36,265 nucleotides of DNA from Bryobacterales bacterium (GTDB lineage Bacteria; Acidobacteriota; Terriglobia; Bryobacterales; Bryobacteraceae), in assembly GCA_020852755.1 (NCBI GenBank), contig JADZAF010000139.1, positions 1 to 36,265 of the forward strand. The letters run 5' to 3'. The first letter of the stretch is position 1. Every line of letters begins with the position of its first letter. The notes under the pieces were generated by a model. The model was not told the origin of the DNA. It did no database searches and saw only the letters and a program-made list of their open reading frames with translations. Below are positions 33,830 through 36,265 of the stretch, in pieces. A program made the position numbers and the translations under genes.

Positions 33830-35515
33830 ATGAACCCTACGCGCCTGTTGACGATGGGGCCTGTAGACCTGGCCATCGTCATTATCTATTTCGCCATCGT
33901 CCTGGCCATCGGTTTCTATCTGAAAAAGTATGCCCGGACGGGCGAAGACTTTTTCATGGCCGGACGGGAAATGACCGCCTGGGTCGCCGGCCTGAGCTTC
34001 ATCTCCGCCAATCTCGGCTCGCTGGAGATGATGGGCTACGCGGCCGCGACGTACCAATACGGCATGCTGGTGGCCCACGCCTACTGGATCGCCGCCATAC
34101 CCGCCATCCTCTTCCTGAGCATCGTGATGCTGCCGTTCTACTACATCTGCAAGACGCACTCGGTGCCGGGATATCTCAAGCTGCGCTTCGGCGAGGCCAC
34201 CCGCGGCCTCTCCGGCATCTCGTTCGCCGTCATGACCATCCTTATGTCGGGCATCAACATGTATTCGATGGCCGTGGTCATGAAGGTCATCCTGGGGTGG
34301 GACATCAACTTCAGCATCTGGGTCTCCTCCCTGACCGTGGCGCTGTACGTGATGGCGGGCGGACTGCTCTCGGCCATCTTCAACGAGGTGCTCCAGTTCT
34401 TCCTGATCTGGCTGGGCTGCCTGCTGATCCCCATCCTGGGCCTGATCGAAACCGGAGGCTGGAGCGGCCTGGTGGCGCGCATCCAGCAGAACTTCCCCGG
34501 CCAGGACTACATCCACCTGTGGCGCAACGTCGGCTCCTTCACGGACAACCCCATGGGCATCCATTGGACCGGCATCGTGCTGGGCTGGGGCCTGGCCATC
34601 TCGTTCGGATACTGGACCACGGATTTCCTGGTGGTGCAGCGCGTGATGGCGGCGAAGAGCCTGCGCGCGGCCCAGAACGGCACCATCGCGGGCGCCTTCT
34701 TCAAGATGATGGTTCCCCTGATCGTGATCGTGCCCGGGCTGCTGGCCCTGGCGGTGCTGCCCTTCCCGCTGGTCGGGGAGAGCGAGGCCATCGCCAGCGG
34801 GGGCCACAGCTACAACGAAGCGCTGCCGCTGATGCTGGCCCGTTACTGCGGCCCCGGCCTGCTGGGCCTGGGGGTCACGGCGTTGATTGCCGGCTTCATG
34901 TCCGGCATGGCGGGCAACGTGAGCGCCTTCGCCACGGTCTGGACCTACGACATCTACCGGCCCTTCATCCGCAAGCGGGCTTCCGATGCGCACTACGTGA
35001 GCATGGGCCGCTGGTGCTCGCTGCTGGGCGTCTTCGTGAGCATCGGAACCGCCTACCTGGTGATGCAATTCTCCAGCATCATCGTCTACGCCCAGGTCAT
35101 CTTTATCATCTTTATCGTGCCGCTGTTCGGGACGGTGATCTTCGGCATGCTCTGGAAGCGGACCTCGCCCGCGGGCGCCTTCTGGGGGCTGCTGGCGGGC
35201 ATCCTGTCGGCCCTGGGCCTGTTCCTGTGGGTCAAGTACGATCCCAGCGCGCTCAAGTACATCGCCTTCTCCGAGCATGCCAAGGATATGTCGGAGAATA
35301 TCTACCGCGCCGCCTGGTCGCTGCTGGTGACGGTGGTGGTTACGGTGGTGGTCACCTGGTTCACCAAGCCGAGGGAAGAAAAGGAACTTGAGGGCCTGGT
35401 TTACGGGCTGACCAGGATTCCCTCGCACGAGCACTACCCGCTGTTGCAGCGGCCGATCTTCTGGGCCGGCGTGGTGGGAGTCCTCTTCATCGCAGTCAAC
35501 GTGATCTTCTGGTAG
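33830..35515 (+). CDS. Sodium:solute symporter (SSS/SLC5 family)
   Basis: The 561-residue membrane protein has about 13-14 hydrophobic segments. The SSS features are visible: the first helix VDLAIVIIYFAIVLAIGFYL followed by KKYARTGEDFFMAGREMTAWVAGLSFISANLGS, then GYLKLRFGEATRG and YVMAGGLLSAIFNEVLQFFLIWLG. The FGYWTTDFLVVQRVMAAKSLRAAQNG segment is conserved in the SGLT-like branch. It probably uses a sodium gradient to import a small organic solute such as a sugar or sugar acid; the substrate cannot be read from sequence. The ATG at 33830 follows GGGGAG by 13 bases, a long spacing. The next two genes are tightly linked. Confidence 0.92.
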   Translation: MNPTRLLTMGPVDLAIVIIYFAIVLAIGFYLKKYARTGEDFFMAGREMTAWVAGLSFISANLGSLEMMGYAAATYQYGMLVAHAYWIAAIPAILFLSIVMLPFYYICKTHSVPGYLKLRFGEATRGLSGISFAVMTILMSGINMYSMAVVMKVILGWDINFSIWVSSLTVALYVMAGGLLSAIFNEVLQFFLIWLGCLLIPILGLIETGGWSGLVARIQQNFPGQDYIHLWRNVGSFTDNPMGIHWTGIVLGWGLAISFGYWTTDFLVVQRVMAAKSLRAAQNGTIAGAFFKMMVPLIVIVPGLLALAVLPFPLVGESEAIASGGHSYNEALPLMLARYCGPGLLGLGVTALIAGFMSGMAGNVSAFATVWTYDIYRPFIRKRASDAHYVSMGRWCSLLGVFVSIGTAYLVMQFSSIIVYAQVIFIIFIVPLFGTVIFGMLWKRTSPAGAFWGLLAGILSALGLFLWVKYDPSALKYIAFSEHAKDMSENIYRAAWSLLVTVVVTVVVTWFTKPREEKELEGLVYGLTRIPSHEHYPLLQRPIFWAGVVGVLFIAVNVIFW

Positions 35516-35523
35516 GAATGACC

Positions 35524-35739
35524 ATGAGCGAACGCGGACATCTCGTCTCCATCTGGTTTTTCATCGGAGCGCTGCTGGCGGTCTACGGCGTGCTGATCCT
35601 GGGCGCCGGCATCTACAACTTCTTCTCGCCGGCGGAAGGGGTGGTGCTGGGCCGCCTGCACGCGGGCATCTGGTGGGGCGCCATCCTGCTGCTGCTGGGC
35701 GGCTTTTACACCTGGCGGTTTTTTCCGGGGCGGCCATGA
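35524..35739 (+). CDS. 71-residue two-helix membrane protein linked to the symporter
   Basis: The protein has two predicted membrane helices: about residues 6-28 (LVSIWFFIGALLAVYGVLILGAG) and 46-66 (GIWWGAILLLLGGFYTWRF). They are joined by a short loop with FFSPAEGVVLGRLHA. The ATG at 35524 is preferred over one at 35518 because AGGA from the end of the symporter lies six bases before it. It begins 8 bases after the symporter stop, and its own stop overlaps the next ATG by four bases. Small membrane partners are known for some sodium symporters, and this could be one. I do not recognise a named family. Confidence 0.78.
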   Translation: MSERGHLVSIWFFIGALLAVYGVLILGAGIYNFFSPAEGVVLGRLHAGIWWGAILLLLGGFYTWRFFPGRP

Positions 35740-36265
35740 GAACCCTCGCTCTGCTGATGCTGCTGACGGCCATGACCAGACCCGCCGGTTGCGAAGGACG
35801 CTCCCAGGCCCGCTCCATGGTCATTTCCCAGCACGGCATCGTCGCCACCAGCCAGACCCTGGCCTCGCAGGCCGGAGCGCAGGTGCTGGCCCGGGGCGGC
35901 AGCGCTATGGACGCCGCCGTTGCCGCCAATGCGGTGCTGCACGTGGTGGAGCCGATGAGCAACGGCATGGGCGGCGATCTGTTCGCCATCTACTGGGAAG
36001 CGCGGACCGGGAAACTCTACGGCATCAACGCCAGCGGCTGGGCGCCCCAGGGACTCAGCATCGAGTTCCTGCGAAATAAGGGCCTCTCGTCCATGCCGCA
36101 GCTCGGCATCCATTCGGTCACGGTTCCCGGCTGCGTGGACGGCTGGGAGCAACTCCACCGCAAGTTCGGACGCCTGCCCTGGGGCCAGCTGTTCGGACCG
36201 GCCGTGTACTATGCCCGCAACGGCTTCCCGGTAACCGAACTCATCCAAAACGGCTGGCAAGCCGC
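35736..36265 (+). CDS. Gamma-glutamyltransferase family protein, N-terminal part
   Basis: The frame opens at ATG 35736, overlapping the preceding stop, and runs off the window after 176 codons. A signal peptide (MRTLALLMLLTAMTRPAG) is followed by the family N-terminus: GIVATSQTLASQAGAQVLARGGSAMDAAVAANAVLHVVEP, then NGMGGDLFAIYW and GIHSVTVPGCVDGWEQLHRKFG. These match gamma-glutamyltranspeptidase-like Ntn hydrolases, which hydrolyse or transfer gamma-glutamyl groups of glutathione and related peptides in the periplasm. The catalytic threonine at the cleavage site lies beyond the window. Coupling to a sodium symporter suggests that hydrolysis products are taken up, but that is inference. Confidence 0.9.
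   Translation, partial: MRTLALLMLLTAMTRPAGCEGRSQARSMVISQHGIVATSQTLASQAGAQVLARGGSAMDAAVAANAVLHVVEPMSNGMGGDLFAIYWEARTGKLYGINASGWAPQGLSIEFLRNKGLSSMPQLGIHSVTVPGCVDGWEQLHRKFGRLPWGQLFGPAVYYARNGFPVTELIQNGWQA

Overview
The window is a GC-rich stretch of bacterial chromosome. It most resembles the Bryobacterales/Solibacter side of the Acidobacteriota. This placement is an inference from several things: a compact division and cell-wall (dcw) cluster, a TPR + FG-GAP + ASPIC/UnbV protein, a sulfatase, several Tat-signal (RR) oxidoreductases and enolase-like enzymes, and short dispersed GC-rich intergenic repeats. No phage, insertion sequence, CRISPR array, tRNA or rRNA was recognised.

Layout. (1) 1-6310, plus strand: the 3' tail of a probable polyamine-binding protein, a large secreted TPR/FG-GAP/ASPIC protein, a formylglycine sulfatase and a Tat-exported alpha/beta hydrolase. 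(2) 6399-8983, plus strand: a clear sigma70 promoter drives purC, cvpA and a small Fis-type regulator; a phosphoglycolate phosphatase follows a long inverted repeat. (3) 9159-25246, minus strand: a dcw operon read mraZ-rsmH-ftsL-ftsI-murE-murF-mraY-murD-ftsW-murG-murC-ftsQ-ftsA-ftsZ. Its genes mostly overlap or abut. It begins at a two-copy MraZ box and ends at a hairpin shared with the convergent gph. murB and ddl, often found between murC and ftsQ, are absent. (4) 25538-32529, minus strand: an amidohydrolase, an enolase-superfamily protein, a Gfo/Idh/MocA oxidoreductase, a large tyrosine-decarboxylase-like PLP enzyme and an MFS transporter. This looks like a catabolic or transport cluster of unknown substrate. 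(5) 32530-36265, plus strand: a 343-base region with RNA-like secondary structure, a Tyr/Trp/Pro-rich secreted protein, a small membrane protein, then a sodium:solute symporter, a 71-residue membrane protein and the start of a gamma-glutamyltransferase, the last three tightly coupled.

How the genes work together. The dcw block makes UDP-MurNAc-pentapeptide and lipid II (MurC, D, E, F, MraY, MurG) and places septal synthesis (FtsW, FtsI, FtsQ, FtsL) under the Z-ring (FtsZ, FtsA). The DNPR motif in MurE indicates meso-diaminopimelate peptidoglycan. The flanking genes suit a heterotroph that degrades sulfated or esterified polymers and takes up small solutes.

No wholly new system is proven here. 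The best candidates for something undescribed are the structured 32564-32753 region, the symporter/small-protein pair, the decarboxylase-transporter pair, and the enolase-like protein that lacks one expected metal ligand.
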